The position numbers and the translations under genes were made by a program. A stretch of DNA of 64,000 nucleotides, taken from an uncultured Cohaesibacter sp. (GTDB taxonomy: Bacteria > Pseudomonadota > Alphaproteobacteria > Rhizobiales > Cohaesibacteraceae). The stretch is taken from positions 4,133,501 through 4,197,500 of the forward strand of contig NZ_OY762905.1 of assembly GCF_963666525.1 (NCBI RefSeq), written 5' to 3'. Below, piece after piece: positions 54,282 to 63,688 of the stretch. The notes below the pieces were generated by a model that was given only the letters and a program-made list of their open reading frames with translations, was not told the DNA's origin and made no database searches. The first letter of the stretch is position 1; each line of letters opens with the position of its first letter.

Positions 54282-55112
54282 TCAATGCGCCATGAAGACG
54301 GGCACACGAACGCTCTGTAGCATCTCGGTGGTCACGCCGCCGAAGATGTCCTGAGAAAATTTCGAGTGCTCATAGGCCCCCATGATGATCAATGACGATC
54401 CCAGCTCGTCGGCTGTCTGAACGATGGTCTCGGCAATGGATCGCCCGACCCCGCGGTCATGAATGTGCTCCGCTTCGATGTTATGCCGTGCAAGAAGTCC
54501 CATGATGCCGCCATCGGGATGCTGATCGACGGTGTGGGACGGGCCAACGGTGAGCAGCGTCACCTGTGCCCCCTGTTCGAGCATCGGCATGGCATCGCCA
54601 ACCGCCCTTGCGATGGTGCGCTTGCCATCCCAGGCAATCAGGACTTTTCTTGGAGGCCCCTTGGATTTGTACCCATCAGGCACGACAACCACCGGACGGC
54701 CGCTTTGCAGGGCGATCCGATCAGGATAGGCCGCAAGAAACTCGAACTGCTCGTCTTCGGGATGATTGCCGGTGACCACGATATCATAGCAGCGAGCCAC
54801 CTCCGAAATGGAGGTCACCATTTGCGGCTCGATATCGATGAAGCTTGACCGGGCTTCAAGGCCCGCAGCCTTAACCGTTTCATGGAAACGGCTGGTGATG
54901 TCGGCGATGCGCTTGTTCTCGGCTTGTTGAACCGCGAGATGGACTTCCTCGGAGACAATGGTGGCGATGCGCTTTTCCATCTTGGAAAAGCCGTGCCGGA
55001 TGATCCCGGCAAGCCAAGCGTCATAGTGATCCGCGAGCCTGATTGCAAAATCAAGTCCGCTTCCCTCATCCTGCTCACCGCAGTAGGCGTAGAGAATGCT
55101 CTTGATGGTCAT
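54282..55112 (-). CDS. tandem universal stress protein (UspA family)
   Basis: 276 residues, two Usp domains. The first (about 1-145) is divergent in its nucleotide loop. The second (about 155-275) has KVLIAWDGKRTIARAVGDAM and ends with LIIMGAYEHSKFSQDIFGGVTTEMLQSVRVPVFM, including the G-x-G-x-S/T-like nucleotide region in altered form. Such proteins help survival under low oxygen or energy stress. It converges on the alcohol dehydrogenase gene, in keeping with the anaerobic theme of this block. Confidence 0.9.
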   Translation of the reverse strand: MTIKSILYAYCGEQDEGSGLDFAIRLADHYDAWLAGIIRHGFSKMEKRIATIVSEEVHLAVQQAENKRIADITSRFHETVKAAGLEARSSFIDIEPQMVTSISEVARCYDIVVTGNHPEDEQFEFLAAYPDRIALQSGRPVVVVPDGYKSKGPPRKVLIAWDGKRTIARAVGDAMPMLEQGAQVTLLTVGPSHTVDQHPDGGIMGLLARHNIEAEHIHDRGVGRSIAETIVQTADELGSSLIIMGAYEHSKFSQDIFGGVTTEMLQSVRVPVFMAH

Positions 55113-55591
55113 GCGCTTTCTCCTTCTCGTTTTGCCGAGGTGGCAGCGCCATGCCGGTGAAAGGCTTGTCGATCAGGGGCACAGAGCTGCCTTTGCGGCA
55201 ATTCTGAAAGGGAACTTGCGGGGACACGCAGATGCTTGCCGAAGCACTGCAGGCGGCATTCGTTTTATGCGGCTGGACCAGTGACGATGACCTGAGGCGG
55301 GTAGGTACGTGCGTGATATCGGCTCAGGCTTGCGCGCCGTGGCGAACAGCTCATGACGAAGTCCGGATCGGGACTACACGCAACGGGTCGATTACCGCAC
55401 GATGCCAATCCACCATCGAACCCTTGCTTCCATTGTAGGCAAGCGTGCGAGCTCTAACAATATGGAACATAGTCATAATTATCCAGCGGCGAGGGCAAGC
55501 TGTCCTTGCTCTGCCTGCATGGCCGGGCGCTATGGACGATGGCCGGAAAACAGTGCGAAGCATTGCTTCATCTGGGCTGTCGCCGCAATGG
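55113..55591. other. non-coding region between usp and EamA transporter genes
   Basis: 479 bases. Both strands have short open frames without protein character. No regulatory element recognised. Confidence 0.5.
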
Positions 55592-56458
55592 TCAGCGGTT
55601 GCCGCGATGGATCGTGTAAAGCCCGGCGCCGACAATCATTGTGGCACCCAGAATGGTCGACCAGATCGGCAGAGCCCCGAACACCAGAAAGCCGATTGGA
55701 ATCGACCAGACCAACTGCATGTAGGTGAAGGGCTGAATGGCGCTTGCCTCGGTCAGGGACAGGGCCTTCATGACGCTGAAATGAGCTGCCGTGCTGAAGA
55801 TGCAGGCGCCCGCTAGAAGCAGCCAGTTCATGTCGGCCAGCGCTGGAGCCATCTTGAGGCCCGGCACGGTTGTCAGGATGACGCCGATGAGGCCGGCATA
55901 GAAGAATGAGGTGAGGGTGCTGTCGTGGCGGCTCGCCAGACGGGTGAACAGCTGATAGAGGGCGAAGGCCGTTGTTGCCGCCAGCGCCACAAAGCCGCCA
56001 TAGCCCCAGATGTTGCCGGTTGGCTGCATGATGACCCCGAGGCCGAGAAGACCCACCAGCAGTGCACCTATACGATGCCAGCCGACAACTTCGCCAAGAA
56101 ACACGGCAGCAAGGCCCGTAACGATCAGGGGGTGAACCATGATGATGGTTGTAACTTCTGCCAGCCCCAGCATGCTGTAGGCATAGATGATCAGGGCAAT
56201 TTCGGTAACCAGCAGGATGCCTCGAATGATCTGTAGAAACGGACGGGGGGTTGTGATTGCCGCTCGGAACCCATCCTTGCTCATCAGCGCCCAGATGATG
56301 GCCACGATCAGATGAAACCAGTAGCGGACCATCATGATGAACCAGACGGAATGGTTGACCACCAACAATTTCGAGACAGCATCATGCATCGAGAAGATGA
56401 TCGATGCCATGATTGCGAAGAAAATGCCAAGGTTCCGGGGCGAGCTAAGAAAAGACAT
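55592..56458 (-). CDS. EamA/DMT-superfamily permease
   Basis: 288 residues with ten hydrophobic helices in two EamA repeats (about 8-140 and 150-285). The second repeat contains the usual pattern ending in QLVWSIPIGFLVFGALPIWSTILGATMIVGAGLY. Family members export amino acids, metabolites or drugs; none can be chosen here. A LacI regulator lies upstream on the other strand, 562 bases away, and might control it. Confidence 0.87.
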   Translation of the reverse strand: MSFLSSPRNLGIFFAIMASIIFSMHDAVSKLLVVNHSVWFIMMVRYWFHLIVAIIWALMSKDGFRAAITTPRPFLQIIRGILLVTEIALIIYAYSMLGLAEVTTIIMVHPLIVTGLAAVFLGEVVGWHRIGALLVGLLGLGVIMQPTGNIWGYGGFVALAATTAFALYQLFTRLASRHDSTLTSFFYAGLIGVILTTVPGLKMAPALADMNWLLLAGACIFSTAAHFSVMKALSLTEASAIQPFTYMQLVWSIPIGFLVFGALPIWSTILGATMIVGAGLYTIHRGNR

Positions 56459-57020
56459 GCGAGAGCGCTTTCGCGTTTGGGGCTTTGCTTTGCGGGCAAC
56501 AAATCAGGGAAACCGGGGCTTTGGGCCCTGCAAATCAGGAGAACAAGATCTTGTCTGCCTCATCCATAAACGACCCCGCCCCGCAGAACAAGGCCGTTGT
56601 ATTCCGAGCGTTCTGATGTCTGTGGTTACATCTTGAGATGTGTAAATATGGAAGAACAATAATTCTATCAGGAATTCAAATAACGCGATTGTGAATTTTA
56701 TGGGGGCGGTTCGGGGCGTGCTAATAATTTGAGCGGTTTTGGGATTCAACCTGCGTGTGTATCAATAAATCTGATTTAAAAACAATGGCTTTACAAATTT
56801 TTTATTTGCAAACACAGCATAAGTTTGACAATAAAAGGGTGCTTCAACCATTGCGCGTTGATTCTTATCTGGGGTCAGCGTATCTGCTTATATCCTCTCG
56901 TTTTTTTCATTGAGATATTCGGGTGATCATATCAGATATGCTGAAAAGATGACTACGCTCTCTTGTCTGTATTTGGGGTCAGTACAATAGAGCGTTCTTA
57001 ATATTTCCGTGGGGTGGGCA
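56459..57020. other. AT-rich divergent region between EamA and LacI genes
   Basis: 562 bases, clearly more AT-rich than neighbouring genes, with no supported gene. It contains the perfect short palindrome CATATC-A-GATATG at 56928-56940, a possible operator. The lower GC could mark a former insertion, but no element ends are visible. Confidence 0.5.
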
Positions 57021-58037
57021 ATGGCAACACTAGCAGATATTGCTAGAGAAGTTGGCGTTTCTAATAAAACTGTGTCTCTTACATTGCGTGGCAAGCGGTG
57101 TTCGAGTGAAGAGACGGCAAAGCGCATATACGAGGTCGCCGAACGAACCGGCTATCTGGAAAAATATGCGACCAGAGCCAGCAATCTGGAGCAATTCGCG
57201 TTTATCGGTTTCATTGCGGACCATGTGGCGACGTCCCCCTATTCGGTGGAGTTGTTGCGCGGTGCGCAAGCGGAAGCCCTTCAACATGGGCGCATTCTCC
57301 TTGTTGGTTCTCTTGAAACCGATACGCAGAACCTGGTCGGCATTTGCCGGATGTTCCGTGCCTACAAGGCGGCGGGATATATCTATGCGTCTCGATATCG
57401 ACAATATATCAACCATTCTGACGCATTCGGGCAGGAAAGTGTGGTCTATATGAACTGCACCCCTGTCAACGCCAGAGGCAAGATCATTCTGCCCGATGAT
57501 GAAGAAGGGGGCTTTTTGCAGGCCTCTCATCTTCTCGAACTCGGACACAGGAAGATCGCGGTCATATCCCTTCCGCATGAGGATCCTGCAACCTCTCTGC
57601 GGCTGAAGGGGATTTCAAAGGCCATGGCCAAACAGGGTCTGTCCTTGAGTTCCGACATGTGCCATCTGGGTGTCTCGGGTTATTTCGATGTGGGCGAGAC
57701 CTACATCGCCTATGACAAGGCGAAAGAGGTTTTGTCCGCTTCCGACAGGCCGAGCGCCATCATTTGCGGTAACGATCGCGTCGCGATGATGGTGATGAAT
57801 GCGGCTCTTGATCTTGGAATGCGTATTCCCGATGACCTTTCCGTCATCGGGTTTGACGATTTCAAGACCATTTCCGAGCACGTCCGGCCGCAACTGACAA
57901 CGGTGCGTCTGCCCTATTATGAAATGGGACGCCGCGCGGTGTCAGAGATCGTACTGGGTGAAAATGAATCCAGCTTCGTCAGCCTCATTCGCTGCGAGCT
58001 GATCAGGCGAAACTCTTGCGCGCCCCATCCTGTCTAG
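57021..58037 (+). CDS. LacI-family transcriptional regulator
   Basis: 338 residues. The N-terminal helix-turn-helix MATLADIAREVGVSNKTVSLTLRGK and hinge are typical of LacI, followed by a periplasmic-binding-protein-like effector domain with IGFIADHVATSPYSVELLRGA and IPDDLSVIGFDDF. GGGGTGGG precedes the chosen ATG. No sugar-catabolic genes lie next to it; the nearest divergent gene is an EamA permease. Its ligand is therefore unknown. Confidence 0.9.
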   Translation: MATLADIAREVGVSNKTVSLTLRGKRCSSEETAKRIYEVAERTGYLEKYATRASNLEQFAFIGFIADHVATSPYSVELLRGAQAEALQHGRILLVGSLETDTQNLVGICRMFRAYKAAGYIYASRYRQYINHSDAFGQESVVYMNCTPVNARGKIILPDDEEGGFLQASHLLELGHRKIAVISLPHEDPATSLRLKGISKAMAKQGLSLSSDMCHLGVSGYFDVGETYIAYDKAKEVLSASDRPSAIICGNDRVAMMVMNAALDLGMRIPDDLSVIGFDDFKTISEHVRPQLTTVRLPYYEMGRRAVSEIVLGENESSFVSLIRCELIRRNSCAPHPV

Positions 58038-58075
58038 CAGACGGGGATGGCGTCAACGGGTCGAGCACGAAACCA

Positions 58076-58112
58076 AACAAAAAGGCAAGGATGCGGGGCA
58101 TCCTTGCCTTTG
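58076..58112. terminator. bidirectional terminator between lacI-type gene and yqjG
   Basis: AAAGGCAAGGATGC/GCATCCTTGCCTTT, a perfect 14-base stem with a 3-base loop, between convergent genes. The minus-strand side is followed by TTTTTG, the plus side by TGTTCATTTT. Confidence 0.85.
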
Positions 58113-58148
58113 TTCATTTTCGTTCATTCATGAAAGAGGGGTTTGTCC

Positions 58149-59135
58149 TCAGGCGGCCTTCAGGCGTACCCTGTTGTGCGGCCGGCCATAATCGATCTCC
58201 GGTCCCATTGGTACGATACGCGTGGGATTGATCATGTCGTGGCTGGCGTAATAGTGGTTCTTGATGTGATCCATGCGCACAGTCGCTGCCACACCGGGTT
58301 GCTGATAGAGATCCCGGACATAGTTCGACAGGTTCGGATAGGACTCGAGCGACCGCAGATTACATTTGAAATGGCCGTAATAGACCGAGTCGAAGCGGAT
58401 AAGGGTCGTGAACAGGCGCCAGTCGGCTTCAGTCTGTCCATACTCCAGAAGGAACCGCGATTTCGAAAGGCGCTCTTCTAGCCAGTCCAGCGTTTCAAAC
58501 AGCGGCACGACGGCTTCCTCGTAAGCTGCCTGGGTCGTGGCAAAGCCAGCCTTGTAAACTCCGTTGTTGACCGTGTTGTAGATGCGCTCGTTCAGGGTCT
58601 CGATTTCGGCGCGATGTGCCTCGGGCCAATAGTCGCCGGGGCGTGCTCCAATGCCATCGAAGGCAGAATTCAGCATGCGGATGATTTCGGACGATTCGTT
58701 GGACACGATCGTGCCGGTCTTGGTGTCCCACAAAACCGGAACCGTCACGCGGCCGGTATAGGTCGCGTCTGCCCGGGTATAGATCTCGTGCAGGAAAGTT
58801 GCTCCGAAGAGGGGATCGGGAATGACGCCGTCCGCATCCTCGAAGGTCCATCCGTGTTCGCCCATGAAGCTGTTGACCACTGAAACGGAGATCTTGTCAG
58901 TAAGCCCCTTGAGAGCGCGGAAGATGAGCGTGCGGTGTGCCCACGGGCACGCATAGGAAACATAGAGATGATAGCGCCCGGTTTCGGCCTTGAAGCCACC
59001 GGTACCGGTCGGGCCGGCTGAACCGTCGGCGGTAATCCAGTTGCGGAAGGCCGCGTCCTTGCGCACAAAGCGCCCGCCGGTTGATTTGGTGTCGTACCAT
59101 TGATCGTGCCATTTGCCGTCGACGAGCAGTCCCAT
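58149..59135 (-). CDS. yqjG: glutathionyl-hydroquinone reductase
   Basis: 328-residue Xi-class glutathione transferase that reduces glutathionyl-hydroquinones to hydroquinones. The catalytic cysteine is Cys63 in SYACPWAHRT, and the WP-type lead-in FRNWITADG matches the class. It is the last gene of a run pirin - wrbA - yqjG on the minus strand, all concerned with quinones or electrophiles, and terminates at a strong hairpin. Cytoplasmic. Confidence 0.94.
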   Translation of the reverse strand: MGLLVDGKWHDQWYDTKSTGGRFVRKDAAFRNWITADGSAGPTGTGGFKAETGRYHLYVSYACPWAHRTLIFRALKGLTDKISVSVVNSFMGEHGWTFEDADGVIPDPLFGATFLHEIYTRADATYTGRVTVPVLWDTKTGTIVSNESSEIIRMLNSAFDGIGARPGDYWPEAHRAEIETLNERIYNTVNNGVYKAGFATTQAAYEEAVVPLFETLDWLEERLSKSRFLLEYGQTEADWRLFTTLIRFDSVYYGHFKCNLRSLESYPNLSNYVRDLYQQPGVAATVRMDHIKNHYYASHDMINPTRIVPMGPEIDYGRPHNRVRLKAA

Positions 59136-59258
59136 TGTGTTTCCTTCCTTCTTCTCAGTTTGCGGACAGATCCGGTCTGAAGGCTGGTTTCTCTCCAGAC
59201 CGGCTATTTCTTTATTATTCTTGTTATTATTCGTGGTTCGTTTGACGTGTCAGTCGGA

Positions 59259-59858
59259 TCAGGCTGTCAGTTTTGCTGCGATTTTGGCAACATGTGCACC
59301 CTGGTAACGGGCACCTTCCAGCTCGACTGCGGATGGCTGGCGGGAACCGTCGCCATCGGTGATGGTGGTTGCACCGTAAGGAGAGCCACCCTTGATTTCG
59401 TCAATGCCCATCTGGCCCTGGAAGGCATAAGGCAGGCCGACAACGACCATGCCATGGTGCATGAGGGTCGGAATGAAGCCAAGAATGGTGGATTCCTGAC
59501 CGCCGTGCTGGGTTGCAGAAGAGGTGAAGACCGAGCCCACCTTGCCGGTCAGCTTGCCGGTTGCCCACAGACCGCCGGTCTGGTCCCAGAAGTTGCGCAT
59601 CTGGGAGGCTACTGTGCCGAAGCGGGTGCCAGCGCCAACGATGATGGCGTCGTACTGATCGAGCTCGCTCGGAGAAGCGATCGGCGCTTCCTGATCCATC
59701 TTGAAGTAGGAAGCCTTGGCAACCTCTTCCGGAACCAGTTCGGGAACGCGCTTGATGGTAACCTCTGCGCCTTCGGCTGCGGCGCCTTCCGCGACGGCCT
59801 TGGCCATGGTTTCGATGTGACCATATGAGGAGTAGTAAAGAACGAGTACTTTTGCCAT
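59259..59858 (-). CDS. wrbA: NAD(P)H:quinone oxidoreductase WrbA
   Basis: 199-residue flavodoxin-like protein. The FMN phosphate loop is near the N terminus ([21 protein letters not shown]), followed by [24 protein letters not shown] and [15 protein letters not shown], all typical of WrbA. It reduces quinones by two electrons in the cytoplasm, avoiding semiquinone. The start at MAKVLVLYY is the family start; the longer frame upstream is not. It lies between pirin and yqjG genes in one probable operon. Confidence 0.95.
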   Translation of the reverse strand: MAKVLVLYYSSYGHIETMAKAVAEGAAAEGAEVTIKRVPELVPEEVAKASYFKMDQEAPIASPSELDQYDAIIVGAGTRFGTVASQMRNFWDQTGGLWATGKLTGKVGSVFTSSATQHGGQESTILGFIPTLMHHGMVVVGLPYAFQGQMGIDEIKGGSPYGATTITDGDGSRQPSAVELEGARYQGAHVAKIAAKLTA

Positions 59859-59916
59859 TTGAATATCTCTGCCTTGGTTAGCTTTGGTGCTTTGTAGCTT
59901 GGGTCGGTCCGGTGTT

Positions 59917-60828
59917 TCAGTGGGCCGGTTTGATAAAGGTGCCATTGCGCAATTCGCGGATGGCCTGATGGATTTCTTCTTTGGTGTTCATCACGATCGG
60001 GCCGTGCCAGGCGACGGGCTCCTGAAGGGGCGCGCCCGAGACCAGCAGGAAGCGGACACCCTTCGGTCCGGCGATGACTTCAACCTCGTCGCCTGTGCCA
60101 AAGTTGATCAATGTCCGGTTGCCCGACATGTCGCGGATGTTGACCTCTTCACCCATGACTTCCTTTTCCAGAAGGATGCCGCGCGGCTTGGAGGAATTGT
60201 CGAACTTGCCTGCGCCTTCAAAAACATAGGCAAAGGCGTTGCGATAGGTGTCGATCTTGAAGCGCTTGCGCACGCCGGCCGGGACAAAGATGTCGAGGTA
60301 GAGCGGATCGGCGGCGATGCCGTCCACCGGACCTTTCTTGCCCCAGAATTCGCCGACGACGATCTTGACGGAGGTGCCGTCATCATCAATCACCTGCGGG
60401 ATTTCCTTGGCTTCAACATCCTGATAGCGCGGTGCGGTCATTTTCATGCTGGCGGGCAGGTTTGCCCAGAGCTGGAAACCATGCATCTGGCCCTTCTCGT
60501 TGCCCTTGGGCATTTCCTGATGCATGATACCCGACCCGGCGGTCATCCACTGGATATCGCCTGCTCCAAGGCTGCCGTGGTTGCCCAGACTGTCGCCATG
60601 TTCCACCGTACCGTTGAGAACATAGGTAATGGTCTCGATACCCCGATGCGGATGCCACGGGAAGCCGCGAATATAATCATCCGGACGGTCGCCACGGAAG
60701 TCATCGAACAACAGGAAGGGATCGCACATCTTGGGATCTTGGAAGCCGAAAGCACGGTGCAGGCGTACACCAGCCCCTTCCATGGTTTCCTGGGCATGGG
60801 TGGTGGAAAGAACTGGTCTGATCGACAT
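59917..60828 (-). CDS. pirin-family protein
   Basis: 303-residue bicupin. The N-terminal cupin has the metal-ligand cluster [18 protein letters not shown] and [10 protein letters not shown], and [13 protein letters not shown] gives further ligands. Pirins of this type include quercetin-2,3-dioxygenase activity and iron-dependent redox sensing. As first gene of the pirin-wrbA-yqjG run it may act on or sense phenolics or quinones. The 5' leader has a CCGGG..CCCGG hairpin right before the GGAGAAAAG ribosome-binding site. Confidence 0.9.
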   Translation of the reverse strand: MSIRPVLSTTHAQETMEGAGVRLHRAFGFQDPKMCDPFLLFDDFRGDRPDDYIRGFPWHPHRGIETITYVLNGTVEHGDSLGNHGSLGAGDIQWMTAGSGIMHQEMPKGNEKGQMHGFQLWANLPASMKMTAPRYQDVEAKEIPQVIDDDGTSVKIVVGEFWGKKGPVDGIAADPLYLDIFVPAGVRKRFKIDTYRNAFAYVFEGAGKFDNSSKPRGILLEKEVMGEEVNIRDMSGNRTLINFGTGDEVEVIAGPKGVRFLLVSGAPLQEPVAWHGPIVMNTKEEIHQAIRELRNGTFIKPAH

Positions 60829-60842
60829 TTCTTTTCTCCATC

Positions 60843-60864
60843 CCGGGCAGCGCTGCGCTCCCGG
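60843..60864 (-). promoter_or_regulatory. leader hairpin just upstream of the pirin ribosome-binding site
   Basis: Read on the minus strand: CCGGGAGCG/CGCTGCCCGG-type arms with a 3-base loop, ending about five bases before GGAGAAAAG. Could influence translation of the operon; function is inferred from position. Confidence 0.4.
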
Positions 60865-61229
60865 TCCTTGTGTGAATGGTCTTTGTAAGACGTTGGATCC
60901 CCTATCCCGCCGCGCTTAGATATCAATGTCTATTGGGCGGTGCCGGTTCCAGTTTCGTTTGGTATTTCGTCTTGTCTCGTCTTCTTAGGTAATAGCCCTT
61001 AAGGAATTTGAGAAGCTCAAAGATTTCATTGATGCCATGATCTGAGACTCATCAATTGGGGATTTTAAATGCATGATCGGCATACTTAAGCATGAGGCCC
61101 CAAGATTGATCCTTCGCAAAATAGGTGCTACCGTCCGCCAAGAAATCGAAACATCACCCGATTCAAACAGACTGACATTTCATGCGGGTCATCCAGAGCT
61201 TCGCAGGCGCTGGAGAAAATGGCCTGCAC

Positions 61230-61248
61230 CCATAGTGCGTACCTATGG
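61230..61248. promoter_or_regulatory. inverted repeat CCATAG-N7-CTATGG upstream of the GntR gene
   Basis: Perfect 6-base arms around TGCGTAC, 50 bases before the GTG start. A second overlapping pair (GTGCGT/ACGCAC) shares the site. Candidate autoregulatory operator. Confidence 0.4.
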
Positions 61249-61298
61249 CCAATACGCACGGCTCGTGAAGTCGGCCAAAGAAAAATGGTAAGAAATCC

Positions 61299-62012
61299 GT
61301 GACGAACATCAGCAGCACCACCCCCAAAGCTCCCAGTCTTGCAGACGCAGTGTATGAGGCGCTGCTCAGCCGGATCGTGACCGGTGTTTATCCGGAGAAC
61401 AGCAAGCTGCCGACCGAAGCGGAACTGGCCGAGGACCTTGGTGCCTCACGACCCACGGTGCGTGCCGCGATCGCCAGGTTGCGCGAAAGCGGGCTTGTCG
61501 CCTCTCGGCGTGGTTCGGGCAGCTTTGTGCTCAAGCGCCCTGATGACAGCTTTCTGCAATTTGCCCCCATCGAGTCGATTGCCGACATCCAGCGGTCCTA
61601 CGAGTATCGCATCATGCTGGAAGGCGAGGCCGCCTATTTCGCCGCCGAGCGTGCCGGTGTCGATCACCTCGACCGAATGGCTATCGAGCTCAAGCGCATG
61701 GATGATGCCATTGAGACAGGAGACATGGGAACCGGAGAGGACTATCGCTTCCATCTGGCGATCTGCGAAGCGGCCGACAACCACTTTTTCGTCAGCTCCT
61801 TTCAAGCCCTGACCGAAGTTTCCCTGCAGGCGATGGACATTTCCCGCAATCTCTCTTCCCGCAGCAAGCAGGCCCGCCGCGTCATCGTGCAGGAAGAGCA
61901 TCACCGGATTTTCAACGCCATCCGCGCCCGCGACATGGACGCTGCCAGAATGCGCATGCAGGAGCATATCCGCAACGCACGCCGGCGCATCTTCGAAGGA
62001 CCGCTGTCATAG
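61299..62012 (+). CDS. GntR/FadR-family transcriptional regulator
   Basis: 237 residues. The winged helix (about 15-80) has LSRIVTGVYPENSKLPTEAELAEDLGASRPTVRAAIARLRESGLV and SRRGSGSFVL. The C-terminal FCD domain (about 90-225) contains DYRFHLAICEAADNHFF with candidate metal-binding Asp and His. These regulators often sense organic acids or sugar acids. The start is GTG at 61299. It converges on selO with only 9 bases between stops, and no catabolic partner gene is adjacent. Confidence 0.9.
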   Translation: MTNISSTTPKAPSLADAVYEALLSRIVTGVYPENSKLPTEAELAEDLGASRPTVRAAIARLRESGLVASRRGSGSFVLKRPDDSFLQFAPIESIADIQRSYEYRIMLEGEAAYFAAERAGVDHLDRMAIELKRMDDAIETGDMGTGEDYRFHLAICEAADNHFFVSSFQALTEVSLQAMDISRNLSSRSKQARRVIVQEEHHRIFNAIRARDMDAARMRMQEHIRNARRRIFEGPLS

Positions 62013-62021
62013 TCTTTCCCG

Positions 62022-63545
62022 CTAGGTGCCACAATAGGTGACAAACGGCCCGAAATCACTCGGGGCGGGGCGGGCGAATGCGTCCAGCCCTTCCCGTTCG
62101 TCATATGGGTGCGAGACCACCTCAAGCAAACGCTGAACCGCTCTGAAGTCGCCAAAGTCCTCAGCTTCCTGCAAGGCTCGCTCGACCATGTGGTTGCGTG
62201 GGATATAAAGCGGGTTCACCTGTGCCATGTCGCGCGCGATGGTTTCCAAGGGGCTTGTCTCGACAGCAAGCCGGGCATGCCATTCCGCAAGCCAGCTGGC
62301 GATGGACTCCGGATCCTCAAACAACGCCAGCAGGCCGGCCTTGCCTTCCTCGCCCGTGAGGCTTTCACCAAGGCGGCGGAAGAACTGGGTGAAATCGATC
62401 TTCTCACCCTGCAATGTGCCAAGCAGGATCTGGATCAGCGCCGTATCCCTGCCACTCGCCGCAGGCAGCCCGATTTTCCTGCCCATACCGGACAGCCATG
62501 CCTGCTTGTAGGTGGCCATATAGTCGGAAAGGGCATCGGTCAGCATCTCGGCTGCCCGGTTATGATCATCGGGCGCTACCAGCGGCACCAGTGTTTCGGC
62601 AAACCGGGCCAGATTCCACTGCCCCGCCTGCGGTTGATTGGCATAGGCATAGCGTCCCTGCCGATCAATCGAACTGAAGACGGTCTGCGGATCATACTGA
62701 TCCATGAAGGCACAGGGGCCGTAATCGATAGTCTCGCCGGAAATTGCCATGTTGTCGGTGTTCATCACGCCATGGATGAAGCCCACCTGCATCCACTGTG
62801 CGATCAACCTGGCCTGACGGTCTGCAACGGCCTGAAAGAAGGCCAGATAGCGGTTTTCCTTTTCCATCAAATCGGGGTAGTGACGGGTAATGGTATAGTC
62901 GGCCAGTTTTGTAAGGCTGTCCCAAGCTCCACGGGCGGCAAAAAACTGGAAAGTTCCGACGCGGATATGGCTGGAGGCCACCCTTGCAAGCACGGCGCCG
63001 GGTTTCAGCCCCTGTCGCCGGATCTGCTCACCGGTTGTCACTGCCGCCAGCGCCCGGGTGGTCGGAATGCCGAGCGCATGCATCGCCTCGCCCATGATAT
63101 ATTCCCGCAGCACCGGGCCGAGCACCGCCTTGCCGTCGCCTCCGCGCGAGAAGGGTGTCGGCCCCGATCCCTTGAGGTGGATATCGAAGCGGTTTCCGTC
63201 CTTGTCGAGCACTTCACCGAGCAGCAGCGCCCGTCCGTCACCAAGCTGGGGGGAAAAACCGCCGAACTGATGCCCCGCATAGGCCATGGCGATTGGCTCC
63301 GAGCCTTCCGCCACCCGGCTGCCCGCAAGAATTTCCGCCAACACCACATCCTGTGTGTCCAGTGACAGCCCGAGCTTGTCAGCCAGCGCATCATTGAACA
63401 GGACAATGCGTGGCTGCGGCGCCTCGGCGCCCTGCCAGGTGACATAGAAGCCCTCAAGCGAACGCGCAAAGCTGTTGTCAAAGGAAAAGGCGCGTGTGGG
63501 TATCCTGATTGGTTCAACCATGGCGATCCGGTCTGCTCCCCTCAT
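62022..63545 (-). CDS. selO: SelO/YdiU protein adenylyltransferase (AMPylase)
   Basis: 507-residue pseudokinase-fold enzyme that AMPylates proteins under redox stress. Family motifs are AYAGHQFGGFSPQLGDGRALLLGEV, GSGPTPFSRGGDGKAVLGPVLREYIM (split in pieces here) and MNTDNMAISGETIDYGPCAFMD, which holds the metal-binding Asp and Asn. The C terminus is YCGT, with Cys505 at the place where eukaryotic SelO carries selenocysteine. An alternative start nine codons on (63521) is possible. Divergent from a molybdoenzyme gene. Confidence 0.94.
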   Translation of the reverse strand: MRGADRIAMVEPIRIPTRAFSFDNSFARSLEGFYVTWQGAEAPQPRIVLFNDALADKLGLSLDTQDVVLAEILAGSRVAEGSEPIAMAYAGHQFGGFSPQLGDGRALLLGEVLDKDGNRFDIHLKGSGPTPFSRGGDGKAVLGPVLREYIMGEAMHALGIPTTRALAAVTTGEQIRRQGLKPGAVLARVASSHIRVGTFQFFAARGAWDSLTKLADYTITRHYPDLMEKENRYLAFFQAVADRQARLIAQWMQVGFIHGVMNTDNMAISGETIDYGPCAFMDQYDPQTVFSSIDRQGRYAYANQPQAGQWNLARFAETLVPLVAPDDHNRAAEMLTDALSDYMATYKQAWLSGMGRKIGLPAASGRDTALIQILLGTLQGEKIDFTQFFRRLGESLTGEEGKAGLLALFEDPESIASWLAEWHARLAVETSPLETIARDMAQVNPLYIPRNHMVERALQEAEDFGDFRAVQRLLEVVSHPYDEREGLDAFARPAPSDFGPFVTYCGT

Positions 63546-63688
63546 ACGGGTTTTTATCTATTCCATAACATATAGGGTGTTTCGCGAAGTAAATCCAATC
63601 TCTTGCACACCAATGCTCCAAAATGCTAGCGGTTGTAAGACAGCCCGTCGAACATTGAATTCCATCCTGCCGCCAAGGACAAGCCGCC

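Larger units (their letters stand above)
60829..61298. other. divergent region between pirin and GntR/FadR genes
   Basis: 470 bases, no supported gene. Holds the pirin leader hairpin (60843-60864) and the palindrome before the GntR gene (61230-61248). A 72-codon open frame at 61073-61291 has no family character. Confidence 0.55.

Noticed and set aside
61073-61291. 72-codon plus-strand frame before the GntR/FadR gene
   Set aside because: No ribosome-binding site, no family features, and it spans the likely operator.
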